A DNA stretch of 64,000 nucleotides, from contig NZ_JAFIQX010000012.1 of assembly GCF_017356035.1 (NCBI RefSeq), positions 1 to 64,000 on the forward strand, read 5' to 3'. The stretch is from Longitalea luteola. GTDB lineage: Bacteria; Bacteroidota; Bacteroidia; Chitinophagales; Chitinophagaceae. Positions 34,070 to 42,685 of this stretch are shown in pieces. Positions within the stretch are counted from its first letter, which is position 1. Every line of letters begins with the position of its first letter. A model generated the notes under the pieces. That model was not told the DNA's origin. It ran no database searches and saw only the letters and a list, made by a program, of their open reading frames with translations. The position numbers and the translations under genes were made by a program.

Positions 34070-35110
34070 ATGGAACTTACCGGCGACATCATGTACAAAG
34101 CCCTACTCGAGAAAGACACGAAGTTTGAAGGGGTGTTCTTTACGGCGGTTAAAACCACGGGCATATTTTGCCGGCCTTCCTGCACGGCCCGCAAGCCCAA
34201 ACGGGAAAACGTGGAATTTTTTTTCTCCTCTAAAGACGCATTGCAGAAAGGGTACAGGCCCTGCAAAACCTGCAGACCGCTGGAAAGACTGAACCAGACG
34301 CCCGAGCTGATAAAGCAGTTGCTGGAGGATCTGAACAATGATCCTTCCCTGAAGATAAAAGATTATGACCTGGTAAAGCGGGGAATGGAGCCGCACCAGG
34401 TAAGACGCTGGTTCCTGAAAAACCATAACATGACCTTCCAGGCCTACCAGCGTTTGTACAGAATTAATTCTGCCTTCAAAAAAATGCAGGATGGCGCCAC
34501 GGTAACCGATTCTGCTTTTGAATCGGGTTTTGAATCCTTAAGTGGTTTTGGCGATTCTTTTAAAAAGATCTTTGGTGTTTCTCCCAATAAAAGCAAAACG
34601 CAGCGGATCATTGATCTGAAAAGACTGGAAACCCCGTTGGGTACGATGTTCGCAGGGGCCGTCAATGAAGGCGTTTGCCTGCTTGAGTTTACCGATCGCA
34701 AAATGCTGGAAACCGAATTTATCATGTTGGCCAAATCATTGAATGCTGTTGTTGTACAGGGGGAGAACGACCACTTTAAAATACTGGAAGAACAGCTGGA
34801 AGAATATTTTGCGGGGAAGCGGAAATCCTTTTCCGTTCCATTGTGTACGCCCGGCTCCGCATTTCAAAATGAAGTGTGGAAAGCATTGCAGGCCATTCCC
34901 TATGGCGAAACACGCACCTATAGTCAACAGGCAACCGCAATTGCCAAACCTGCCGCAGTGCGGGCAGTTGCTAATGCCAATGGGATGAATAAGATCTCCA
35001 TTTTGGTGCCCTGTCACCGCGTGATCGGGTCCGACGGTCATTTGACCGGTTACGGCGGCGGCTTATGGCGCAAACAATGGTTGCTGAACCTGGAAAAGAA
35101 CAACCGGTGA
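34070..35110 (+). CDS. ada: Ada: bifunctional DNA alkylation repair protein and regulator
   Basis: A 346-residue protein with all three Ada parts. The N-terminal zinc domain has Cys34, Cys38, Cys65 and Cys68 (GIFCRPSC, YRPCKTC), one of which accepts methyl from phosphotriesters. An AraC-type HTH lies at about 95-185 (MTFQAYQRLYRINSAFKKMQ, then FESGFESLSGFGDSFKKIFG). The C-terminal methyltransferase has the PCHRV motif with Cys315, which accepts the methyl group from O6-methylguanine. Methylation is expected to turn it into an activator of its own gene. It is intact and of normal length. Confidence 0.96.
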   Translation: MELTGDIMYKALLEKDTKFEGVFFTAVKTTGIFCRPSCTARKPKRENVEFFFSSKDALQKGYRPCKTCRPLERLNQTPELIKQLLEDLNNDPSLKIKDYDLVKRGMEPHQVRRWFLKNHNMTFQAYQRLYRINSAFKKMQDGATVTDSAFESGFESLSGFGDSFKKIFGVSPNKSKTQRIIDLKRLETPLGTMFAGAVNEGVCLLEFTDRKMLETEFIMLAKSLNAVVVQGENDHFKILEEQLEEYFAGKRKSFSVPLCTPGSAFQNEVWKALQAIPYGETRTYSQQATAIAKPAAVRAVANANGMNKISILVPCHRVIGSDGHLTGYGGGLWRKQWLLNLEKNNR

Positions 35111-35187
35111 AAAAAAGCGATCTATATTGAAAATTCCTCATGTATAGCGGATGCTGCTGGCATACTATTTTAGGTAAATAGGAAAAC

Positions 35188-35472
35188 TTGAACGAATACA
35201 GCCAGTATATCGGCATTCTCTCGGGCGTCCTGACATCTACTTCGCTGGTGCCTCAGCTTGTCAAGATCCTTCGGGAGAAAAAAGCGGAAAGTGTTTCCCT
35301 TGGAATGTTTATTGTTTTACTGGCTGGTGTGAGCGGCTGGATATGGTATGGTATATTGAAAAAAGACCTCCCCATCATCGCGACGAATTGCTTTTCGTTC
35401 GTGGTGAATTCCCTGATCGTCGTGTTCTCCCTTAAGTATAAGATAAAAAAAGCGGCAGCTAAGAAAAAATGA
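35188..35472 (+). CDS. SemiSWEET-type sugar transporter (TTG start)
   Basis: A 94-residue protein with three membrane helices and the PQ-loop signature in SLVPQLVKILREKKAESVSL. SemiSWEETs work as dimers to move mono- or disaccharides by facilitated diffusion. The start codon is TTG, with AGG eight bases upstream; no ATG occurs before the first helix. The Lys-rich tail (KIKKAAAKKK) is on the cytoplasmic side. It ends six bases before a GH43 gene that lacks a signal peptide, so the two may form a small sugar uptake and hydrolysis unit. Confidence 0.88.
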   Translation: MNEYSQYIGILSGVLTSTSLVPQLVKILREKKAESVSLGMFIVLLAGVSGWIWYGILKKDLPIIATNCFSFVVNSLIVVFSLKYKIKKAAAKKK

Positions 35473-35478
35473 AAGGTT

Positions 35479-36405
35479 ATGTCAGCAGCAAACAACGGGT
35501 ATGCAGGAAATCCGGTCATCAGGCATAAGTATACGGCCGATCCGGCAGCCATCGAGCACAACGGTATTGTTTACATGTATACCGGCCATGATGAACCGCC
35601 GGATGGTGTGGAGGATTATGTGATGAAGGATTGGTGTTGCTTTTCCTCTAAAGATCTGGTGCATTGGGTAGAACATCCCGTGCCCCTGCGGGCCACTGAT
35701 TTTGCCTGGGCCAAAGGTGATGCTTACGCTTCTCAGGTCATTCATCGTGCAGGAAAATTTTACTGGTATGTTGCCGTGTCACATGGTTCCATTCCCGGTA
35801 AAGCCATTGGTGTTGCCGTGGCCGGCAAACCGGAAGGGCCGTTTACGGATGCGTTGGGCAAAGCGCTGATCACGAATGAAACGATCGGTGTGCCGGGGGA
35901 GAACAAGATCAATCTTGACCCTACGGTATTGATCGATGATGACGGGCAGGCCTACTTGTTCTGGGGCAATTCGCAATGTTATTATGTGAAGCTGAAGGAG
36001 AATATGATAGAATTGGACGGGCCGATTCAAAAAATAGACCTGCCTGAATTTACGGAAGGCGCCTGGATCTATAAACGCAATGGATGGTATTATCTTTTGT
36101 ATGGTTACGGCTTCCCTGAGAAAGTGGCCTATGTCATGAGCCGGCATATCGACGGTCCCTGGGTGTTCCAGGGCATCATTAATGAGATTGCAGGCAATTG
36201 TAAAACCAATTCACCGGCCGTCCTGGATTTTAATGGAAAGACCTACTTCATTTATCATAATGGCGGACTGCCGGCCGGCGGCAGCCATCGCCGTTCGGTG
36301 TGTATCGATTATATGTACTTCAATGTAGATGGTACGATCAAAAAGATCATGATGACTTCGGAAGGAATTGAAAAAGCCCTCCCGGTCACCGGGAAGGCCT
36401 TATAA
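35479..36405 (+). CDS. Glycoside hydrolase family 43 protein, apparently cytoplasmic
   Basis: A 308-residue five-bladed propeller hydrolase (arabinosidase / xylosidase type). The catalytic acids are visible: general base Asp in YTADPAAIEHNG, the pKa-tuning Asp in NLDPTVLIDDDGQ, and the acid Glu in FTEGAWIYKRNG. There is no signal peptide and no extra beta-sandwich domain. It starts six bases after the SemiSWEET gene and is convergent with a hydrolase 12 bases away. Exo-activity on short imported arabino- or xylo-oligosaccharides is the likely role, by inference. Confidence 0.9.
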   Translation: MSAANNGYAGNPVIRHKYTADPAAIEHNGIVYMYTGHDEPPDGVEDYVMKDWCCFSSKDLVHWVEHPVPLRATDFAWAKGDAYASQVIHRAGKFYWYVAVSHGSIPGKAIGVAVAGKPEGPFTDALGKALITNETIGVPGENKINLDPTVLIDDDGQAYLFWGNSQCYYVKLKENMIELDGPIQKIDLPEFTEGAWIYKRNGWYYLLYGYGFPEKVAYVMSRHIDGPWVFQGIINEIAGNCKTNSPAVLDFNGKTYFIYHNGGLPAGGSHRRSVCIDYMYFNVDGTIKKIMMTSEGIEKALPVTGKAL

Positions 36406-36417
36406 CGATTGATGATA

Positions 36418-37383
36418 TTACCACCTGGCCTGTTGTCCGGAATTGTTCAGGAATGCAACAGCATTGGTGAATAAAGAAGGCGATAAGAAGATGTTGTAAT
36501 GCGTGGCGTTGGGCAGGATCGCCAGCTGGCTCGCAGGGCGTTGTGAACCATCCCATCCGGCATCGCGCTGGCCGCCGCCCAGCAATCCAAATAATTCCAC
36601 CGCGTGAGAAGGCGGGAACAGGTCAGCATCAGCTGCAATGACCAGCGTTGGCGCTTTCACTTTTTTGATGTTTTCTGACCAGTCATAATCTTTCTTCATC
36701 ACTTCCCCGATCTTGGTGAGCAGTCGGGCCCAATCCTGGGGTCTGGGGGCGATAGTGGCATACGACTGGTACATGGGCGTTTGTTTCATCATTTCTGCAG
36801 CTTCTGGTCCAACCTGTGCCTGCTGCGCGAGGATCTCGGGATAAAAAGCACTGCGTTTGAACGGCGTAGAGGCAACAACCAGTTTGCGAACGACTTCCGG
36901 ATGCCGGATAGCGGTTTGTAAGGCAACGCCGCCACCCATTGAATAGCCCATGATATCGGCTTTTTCGATCTTCAGGTGTTTCAGCAGGGCTGCAATATCA
37001 TCGGCCATGTATTCTACATTCAGCTCGCGGTCGATATCTGCGGTGCGGCCATGACCCTGCAGGTCGACCGTGATCACCTTTCTTATTTTAGTTAACGTGT
37101 TGATGTTATCGCCAAACATGCCGGATGAACCCAGTCCGCCATGCAGCAGTACCAGCGGTTCTCCCTGGCCGTGAATTTCATAATATAATTTCAAACCATT
37201 CACCGGGGCATAACCGGTAATGGGCGCTTTAGTGGTTGCTGCAGACTGTTTTGCAGGTTTTGCGGATGCCACATTTTGCTGGGCTACGGCCATGGCTGGT
37301 TGTAGTGCAAAGGCTGCAATGGCGCTGATGATCGTAATGAGGCTAAGCCTGTTCCTGATTGCGGTTCTGATTCCTGTATTCAT
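36418..37383 (-). CDS. Exported alpha/beta hydrolase
   Basis: A 321-residue alpha/beta-hydrolase-fold protein. The signal peptide runs to about residue 35 (ALQPAMAVAQQ). The oxyanion motif is VLLHGGLGSS, the nucleophile elbow is IMGYSMGGGVAL, the acid is in VIAADADLFPP and the His in LPNATHYNI. It resembles esterase or epoxide-hydrolase-like members but no specific substrate can be named. It is convergent with GH43. Confidence 0.87.
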   Translation of the reverse strand: MNTGIRTAIRNRLSLITIISAIAAFALQPAMAVAQQNVASAKPAKQSAATTKAPITGYAPVNGLKLYYEIHGQGEPLVLLHGGLGSSGMFGDNINTLTKIRKVITVDLQGHGRTADIDRELNVEYMADDIAALLKHLKIEKADIMGYSMGGGVALQTAIRHPEVVRKLVVASTPFKRSAFYPEILAQQAQVGPEAAEMMKQTPMYQSYATIAPRPQDWARLLTKIGEVMKKDYDWSENIKKVKAPTLVIAADADLFPPSHAVELFGLLGGGQRDAGWDGSQRPASQLAILPNATHYNIFLSPSLFTNAVAFLNNSGQQARW

Positions 37384-37526
37384 AATGTTGGTTTTTTTAA
37401 TGTTTTGTAGTTGCCTTGATTATTGCAATTGCATGGAACAAAGATAGTGCGGGCATAAAGAGGAGGAGGTGTGTGAATGGGACCAAATACAGGGGTGAAA
37501 ATGACTTTGTGGGATGGAATGCTGCT

Positions 37527-37559
37527 AAAAAAAATCATCTGGTTTGAAACCAGATGATT
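37527..37559 (-). terminator. Terminator for the minus-strand small lipoprotein
   Basis: AATCATCTGGTT (37533-37544) pairs perfectly with AACCAGATGATT (37548-37559). On the minus strand it is followed by TTTTTTT. Confidence 0.8.
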
Positions 37560-37675
37560 CGATTGTATATTATATGTTAATGGTAAGCGCAGATAAAGAT
37601 CTCACGGCCATTAGGCGTTAGTGAGATCGGGATAACACCTGATTACCTTACAAGTTAGCTGTGTGTTGTGGTATG

Positions 37676-37858
37676 TTATCTATTCATGCTGGTATCTCTT
37701 TGCGTTCCGCCACTAGTGTCGGTTTGCATTCTTGTAGTGGTATCACGATTGGTGTTAGTGCCGGTAGTGTCCGATGAAGGATTGGTAGTTGATTGTGGTG
37801 GATTGCAGGCGCCGATGGCCGCTAATACGATTGCTAATGCAAAAAAGATGTTTTTCAT
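37676..37858 (-). CDS. Small Thr/Ser-rich lipoprotein
   Basis: A 60-residue protein: signal peptide KNIFFALAIVLAAIGAC with lipobox Cys18, then a disordered tail rich in Thr, Ser, Asp and Arg (SSDTTGTNTNRDTTTRMQTD). Such short lipoproteins are common in Bacteroidota and have no known function. The terminator 117 bases downstream supports a real, single-gene transcript. Confidence 0.7.
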   Translation of the reverse strand: MKNIFFALAIVLAAIGACNPPQSTTNPSSDTTGTNTNRDTTTRMQTDTSGGTQRDTSMNR

Positions 37859-38011
37859 AAATTGATTGTATTTCTGCTTATTTCATCAATTCCTTTGCCA
37901 CCATGTTCTAAAATCTTTATGTGATTAAATACTCATTAAAGGACCATAGTGTTGTGATTATTCTACAATAGTTGTAATCGGCGTTGTGACATTGCTCTTT
38001 GGATAGAGTTT

Positions 38012-38087
38012 CAATTTCGGGATTTCGGGATTTTGAGATTTTGAGATTTCGGGATTTCGAGATTTCTGATTTTCGAGATTTCGCGAT
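38012..38087. repeat. Degenerate word repeat between lipoprotein and tRNA-Gln
   Basis: About nine units of GGGATTT/GAGATTTC-like 7-8 base words, mainly one direction. The words match those in the 3336-3604 block. The rest of the gap 37859-38207 shows no gene; near its right end (38183-38198) is a short TTGCGAACGAGTTCGCAA inverted repeat. Confidence 0.75.
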
Positions 38088-38207
38088 GGGAAACCTCGAT
38101 TGCCTTCGGCGATCCATTACCGCTTTGCATTACCCAGGAAACCGCGCGCCTTCGGCGCTGTCGTTTTGCATTTTATCCGCTTTTGCGAACGAGTTCGCAA
38201 CGCTCCT

Positions 38208-38240
38208 GAAAAACAAAACCCGCAGCTTGCGCTGCGGGTT
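38208..38240 (-). terminator. Terminator of tRNA-Gln
   Basis: AACCCGCAGC and GCTGCGGGTT form a 10-bp stem with loop TTGC just after the tRNA on the minus strand, followed there by TTGTTTTT. Confidence 0.85.
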
Positions 38241-38245
38241 TCTTG

Positions 38246-38316
38246 TTGCCCGACCTGGATTCGAACCAAGACAAACAGAACCAAAATCTGTCGTACTACC
38301 ATTATACTATCGGGCA
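38246..38316 (-). tRNA. tRNA-Gln (anticodon TTG)
   Basis: The minus strand folds as a full cloverleaf: acceptor TGCCCGA/TCGGGCA, anticodon arm CAGATTTTGGTTCTG with anticodon TTG, and T-arm with GGTTCGAATCC. CCA is not encoded. Confidence 0.93.
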
Positions 38317-38463
38317 GCCTTTAGTCCTTTTAGAAAGGAGTGCAAAAGTAAGGGCTTCTATCCTTTTCCCCAAATGAAAATGCCAATTATTCATTATTTT
38401 TCGTGAGAAATTTTTTCAGGTTCTATAATTAAATACCCATCCTCCTTATCCAAATTCAGTCAC

Positions 38464-39786
38464 ATGATCAGTTTTAACCGCCGCTCCTTTTTGAAGGCCT
38501 GCCAACTGCTTTCTGCCGGCTCCCTGTTATCAACTATCAGCCAACCGGCCTGGAGCCGCAACCTGCACCAGGCTTTGCAGACCGCCAGCGACAGATCGCC
38601 CGATCAACTGGCCGCCGACGAAGATTTCTGGTATTTTATCCAGCAGTCCTACACCGTTTCGCCCTACCTCATCAATTTAAATAACGGCGGCGTGGCGCCT
38701 TCCCCGAAAACCGTACAGGACGCCATGAAACGCTATTTCGATCAAAGCAACGAAGCCCCCAGCCACTTCATGTGGCGCATTCTTGACCAGGGCCGCGAAC
38801 CCCTCCGCCAGAACCTGGCCCGGATAGCCGGTTGTAATGCGGAAGAACTTGCTATTCAACGGAATGCATCGGAGGCGCTGGAAACCGTCATCTTTGGACT
38901 GCCCCTGAGAACGGGCGATGAGGTCGTGCTTTCCAAACAGGATTACCCCAATATGATCAATGCCTGGAAACAACGGGAACAACGCGATGGCATCAAACTG
39001 GTGTGGCTCAACCTGTCACTGCCCTGTGAAGACGATGATCAGCTGGCCAGCACCTATAGCCAGGCTTTTACTTCCAAAACGAAAGTGGTGCACCTTACCC
39101 ATGTGATCAACTGGAACGGTCAGATCGTGCCTGTTCGCAAAATTGCCGATGCCGCTCATCAAAAAGGCATCGAAGTGCTGGTAGATGGCGCTCACAGCTT
39201 CGCTCATTTTCCATTTACCATTCGGGAACTGGGGGCCGATTATTTCGGTACCAGTCTGCATAAATGGCTTAGCGCCTGCATCGGCGCCGGCTTTCTGTAT
39301 GTAAAAAAAGAAAAGATCAAAAACCTGTATCCCTTGTTTGCGGCACCGGATGCAAAGACTGATGATATCCGCAAATTCGAACACCTTGGCACCCGTCCAT
39401 TTTTTATTGAACAGGCGATTGGAAAAGCCATCGAATTTTATGAAATGATCGGCGCGCAGCGTAAAGAACAGCGGCTGTTCTACCTGAAAAATTACTGGAT
39501 GAACAAGGTGAAAGACATTCCGGGTATTGAGTTTGGCACCTCGATGAAGCCGGGTTATGGTTGTGGTATCGGACTGGTAAACTTCAATCTGCCTGGCGCA
39601 AAACCGGCAGACGTCGATCAGTTCCTATGGAACCGGTACAAGATCCATAGCACCAATGTACTATGGGAGAACATCAAAGGAGTGCGTATAACCCCCAATG
39701 TTTATACCACCACCAAACAGCTGGATGTATTGGTGGAAGCCATTCATGCGTTCCCTGATTATTGGACTAAGCTTAATAAAAAGTAA
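38464..39786 (+). CDS. Class V aminotransferase-fold PLP enzyme, exported
   Basis: A 440-residue PLP-dependent enzyme of the isopenicillin-N-epimerase-like / cysteine-desulfurase-like fold. The N-terminus NRRSFLKACQLLSAGSLL is a twin-arginine-type signal, which suits export of a protein folded around PLP. The PLP-phosphate region is RNASEALETVIFG, the Asp is in VDGAHSFAHFPF and the Schiff-base Lys is in GTSLHKWLSACIGAGFLYV. The amino acid substrate is not known. It is convergent with tyrS over a word repeat. Confidence 0.87.
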   Translation: MISFNRRSFLKACQLLSAGSLLSTISQPAWSRNLHQALQTASDRSPDQLAADEDFWYFIQQSYTVSPYLINLNNGGVAPSPKTVQDAMKRYFDQSNEAPSHFMWRILDQGREPLRQNLARIAGCNAEELAIQRNASEALETVIFGLPLRTGDEVVLSKQDYPNMINAWKQREQRDGIKLVWLNLSLPCEDDDQLASTYSQAFTSKTKVVHLTHVINWNGQIVPVRKIADAAHQKGIEVLVDGAHSFAHFPFTIRELGADYFGTSLHKWLSACIGAGFLYVKKEKIKNLYPLFAAPDAKTDDIRKFEHLGTRPFFIEQAIGKAIEFYEMIGAQRKEQRLFYLKNYWMNKVKDIPGIEFGTSMKPGYGCGIGLVNFNLPGAKPADVDQFLWNRYKIHSTNVLWENIKGVRITPNVYTTTKQLDVLVEAIHAFPDYWTKLNKK

Positions 39787-39808
39787 GCGCTAGATGAAGG
39801 CTTGCTAC

Positions 39809-39921
39809 AAGCAGGAAAGCGAAGCAGGAAGTAAGAAGCAGGAAATACGATGCCTGAGATCAAGTAAAGTAATTTAGTATAATGGCTATTTCTTACTTCA
39901 TAGTTCCTACTTCCTACTTCA
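39809..39921. repeat. Inverted word repeat between convergent genes
   Basis: The left arm (39809-39849) repeats AAGCAGGAAGTAAG-like words. The right arm (39888-39921) holds the inverse, TTACTTCATAGTTCCTACTT and CCTACTTC. Both lie between the stop codons of the PLP enzyme and tyrS, where a bidirectional terminator is expected. Confidence 0.75.
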
Positions 39922-39936
39922 ATTGCCTAAGTGAAA

Positions 39937-41214
39937 CTAAGCCATCTTGACAAGATAATAATGTTTCTTCCCTTTCTGCACCAGTAAGTATTGTTCGTGC
40001 AGCAGTAAAGAACCGTTTACATTGAACTGTACATCTTCTACTTTCTTTCGATTGATGCTTACGCCGCCGCCCTGTACCATTTTACGGGCTTCGCCTTTGC
40101 TCGGGAATATTTTGGTTTCGGCCAGAAAGGTAACCACGTCAACGCCTGCCTGCAGTTTTGATAATTCGTAGTCGAATTTCGTAACGCCATCCATACTTTC
40201 CAGGTCTTCCACACTCAGCGATTCTGCGGGTGCTTCCTGCTGTCCGAACAATTTTGCCGTAGTATCTACTGCCTTGTTGTATTCTTCTTCTCCGTGTACA
40301 AAAACGGTCACTTCTTTGGCCAGTGTTTTTTGTAACAGCCGGGCGGCCGCATCTTTGCGATGCTCTTCGATCAGCTGATCGATAGTATCCGCAGGCAGGA
40401 AGGTAAATATCTTGATCCATTTTTCAGCATCAAGATCTGACGCTTTCAGCCAGAACTGGTAAAATTCGTATGGTGAGGTTTTATCGGGCGCCAGCCACAC
40501 ATTTCCTTTTTCACTCTTACCGAATTTACCACCATCGGCTTTGGTAAGCAGGGGACAGGTAAGGGCAAACGCTTCACCGCCGGCCTTACGGCGGATAAAT
40601 TCTGTACCGGTGGTGATATTACCCCATTGGTCGCTGCCACCCATTTGCAGCTTGCAGTTTTTATGTTGATATAACCAGAAGAAGTCGTAACCCTGCATCA
40701 GCTGGTAGGCAAACTCGGTATAGCTGATGCCCGTTTCACCTTCAATGCGTTTTCTTACGCTGTCCTTGGCCATCATGTAATTCACGGTAATATGTTTACC
40801 CGCATCGCGCAGGAACTGGATAAAGGAAATGTTCTTGAACCAGTCGTAATTATTGGCCATTTCAGCCGCATTGGGCTTCGCGGGATCAAAATCGAGGAAT
40901 TGTTCCAGTTGCTTTTGAATACCGTTCAGGTTCTTTTGCAGCTGATCTTCGCTTAGAAAGCTCCGTTCTTCGCTTTTACCGGTGGGGTCGCCGATCATGC
41001 CGGTAGCGCCCCCAACGAGGGCAATGGGTTTATGTCCGGCCCTTTGCATGTGTACGAGTAACAGGATAGGAACAAGGCTCCCAATATGAAGACTATCCGA
41101 AGTAGGGTCGAAACCGATATAGCCGGTAGTCATTTCTTTGTTGAGCTGTTCTTCTGTTCCGGGCATAATATCCTGTATCATACCCCGCCATTTTAATTCT
41201 GCAACCAGGTTCAT
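39937..41214 (-). CDS. tyrS: Tyrosyl-tRNA synthetase
   Basis: A 425-residue class I synthetase that charges tRNA-Tyr. The HIGH-like motif is PTSDSLHIGSLVP, the tyrosine pocket has YDFFWLYQH and QMGGSDQWGNI, and the KMSKS-like motif is GGKFGKSEKGN. A C-terminal S4 RNA-binding domain is present (KGEARKMVQGGGVSINRKKV). The length is standard for the bacterial TyrRS. The divergent 325-base region before PorV contains related ACATTTGCGCATCCTTACAT and ATGCAAATGTAAGGAT words but no gene. Confidence 0.97.
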   Translation of the reverse strand: MNLVAELKWRGMIQDIMPGTEEQLNKEMTTGYIGFDPTSDSLHIGSLVPILLLVHMQRAGHKPIALVGGATGMIGDPTGKSEERSFLSEDQLQKNLNGIQKQLEQFLDFDPAKPNAAEMANNYDWFKNISFIQFLRDAGKHITVNYMMAKDSVRKRIEGETGISYTEFAYQLMQGYDFFWLYQHKNCKLQMGGSDQWGNITTGTEFIRRKAGGEAFALTCPLLTKADGGKFGKSEKGNVWLAPDKTSPYEFYQFWLKASDLDAEKWIKIFTFLPADTIDQLIEEHRKDAAARLLQKTLAKEVTVFVHGEEEYNKAVDTTAKLFGQQEAPAESLSVEDLESMDGVTKFDYELSKLQAGVDVVTFLAETKIFPSKGEARKMVQGGGVSINRKKVEDVQFNVNGSLLLHEQYLLVQKGKKHYYLVKMA

Positions 41215-41539
41215 ATTATATTGACATTAAGCGTGTAATAAATTTGATTATGATTCACGATGCAAACGTTTTACATTTGCGCATCCTTACATGATCTACC
41301 GGTTCCTTAATACAGGTTTTTATGTAGTAAATCAATGAATTATGCAAATGTAAGGATTACCGCAACTTTGCCCAGAAGATGCAATATTTTAATTCTAAAA
41401 ACGTTTGAAAATGATGGCCCCGACCTGTTAAGATGTCAGCATTTTCAAAGATAAGTTCAGCACGCTTTGTCTACGGGTGCAGCCAATGTCCTAAAGAAAT
41501 AGTCTAATCATCAAGTTGCTTATTTCGAAAATTGGATCA

Positions 41540-42649
41540 ATGAAAACGACCCGTTTTTACGTTACCCTGGTTGTGTTAATGATACAGCAGATCTCCTATG
41601 CGCAGTTCCGTAAATATTCTAATGAGTTTTTGAATATTGGCGCCGGCGCCCGTGGGTTGGCGATGGCGAGTGCACAGGTCGCTTCGGTTAGTGATGGCAC
41701 GGCTGGTTACTGGAACCCTGCCGGGTTGGTGAATGTGAAAGACAATCCCCAGCTCAATTTGATGCACGCCGAATATTTTGCCGGCATAGGTAAATACGAT
41801 TATGGCAGCTTGGCAATTCCACTGAAAGATAATAAAAGGGTTTTAGGATTGTCGTTATTACGGTTTGCCGTAGATGATATTCCCAATACGGTTTTCCTCG
41901 TAGAAGCGGATGGCTCCATCAACTTCAGCAATATCACTACATTTTCTTCGGCCGATTATGCTTTCCTGCTTTCTCTGGCCCAACCGATTAAATCAACCGG
42001 TAAAAGCAAGATCAGCGGCGGTGTGAATGCCAAGATCATCCATCGCAAAGCCGGCGATATGGCTTCTGCCTGGGGCTTTGGGTTCGATGCGGGTATCCAG
42101 ATCGTAAATGCGAAATGGAAGATCGGTATCATGGCCCGCGATGTTACCACCACCTTCAACGCCTGGTCGTTCAGTCTGCCCGAAAAAATGCGCGAGGTGT
42201 TCTATTACACCGGTAACGATATCCCCAGTAAATCAACCGAATTGACCGCTCCCAAGCTGGTAGTGGGTGGTAACTACATATTTAAACTGAACAAGAACCT
42301 GAACCTGATGGCCGAGGCCAATTTTGACCTCACCTTCGATGGCCGCCGCAACACCGTCATCAGCTCAAATGTTGCCAGTGTTGACCCCAAGCTGGGGCTG
42401 GAAGCCTCCTGGAAGAATGTGTTCTTTGTGCGCGGCGGTATCAACAATTTTCAGCGCGCTTTGGACGATGATGATATAACCAATACCAAAAAAGTATGGA
42501 TCTATCAGCCTGCGGTAGGCGCGGGGTTCCGGTTGTCGAATGTGCTCATAGATTATGCCTTTACCAACCTCGCCAATCAATCGAATCCGTTATATACCCA
42601 TGTGTTTTCGTTAAAAGTGGATCTGGTTAAAAAGGTAAATAAAAAGTAA
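41540..42649 (+). CDS. PorV/PorQ family outer-membrane protein
   Basis: A 369-residue FadL-like beta-barrel of the PorV/PorQ group, which work with type IX secretion to deliver cargo to the surface sortase. I start it at MKTTRFYVTLVVLMIQQISY (signal peptide to about residue 22). Family motifs: EFLNIGAGARGLAMASAQVA, GTAGYWNPAGLVNV, and a C-terminal strand ending SLKVDLVKKVNKK. It is followed 36 bases later by a large C25 sortase-like peptidase, which strengthens the assignment. Confidence 0.88.
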   Translation: MKTTRFYVTLVVLMIQQISYAQFRKYSNEFLNIGAGARGLAMASAQVASVSDGTAGYWNPAGLVNVKDNPQLNLMHAEYFAGIGKYDYGSLAIPLKDNKRVLGLSLLRFAVDDIPNTVFLVEADGSINFSNITTFSSADYAFLLSLAQPIKSTGKSKISGGVNAKIIHRKAGDMASAWGFGFDAGIQIVNAKWKIGIMARDVTTTFNAWSFSLPEKMREVFYYTGNDIPSKSTELTAPKLVVGGNYIFKLNKNLNLMAEANFDLTFDGRRNTVISSNVASVDPKLGLEASWKNVFFVRGGINNFQRALDDDDITNTKKVWIYQPAVGAGFRLSNVLIDYAFTNLANQSNPLYTHVFSLKVDLVKKVNKK

Positions 42650-42685
42650 ACTACCCTATTGAAAGGAATCTGAAACTTGTATATT

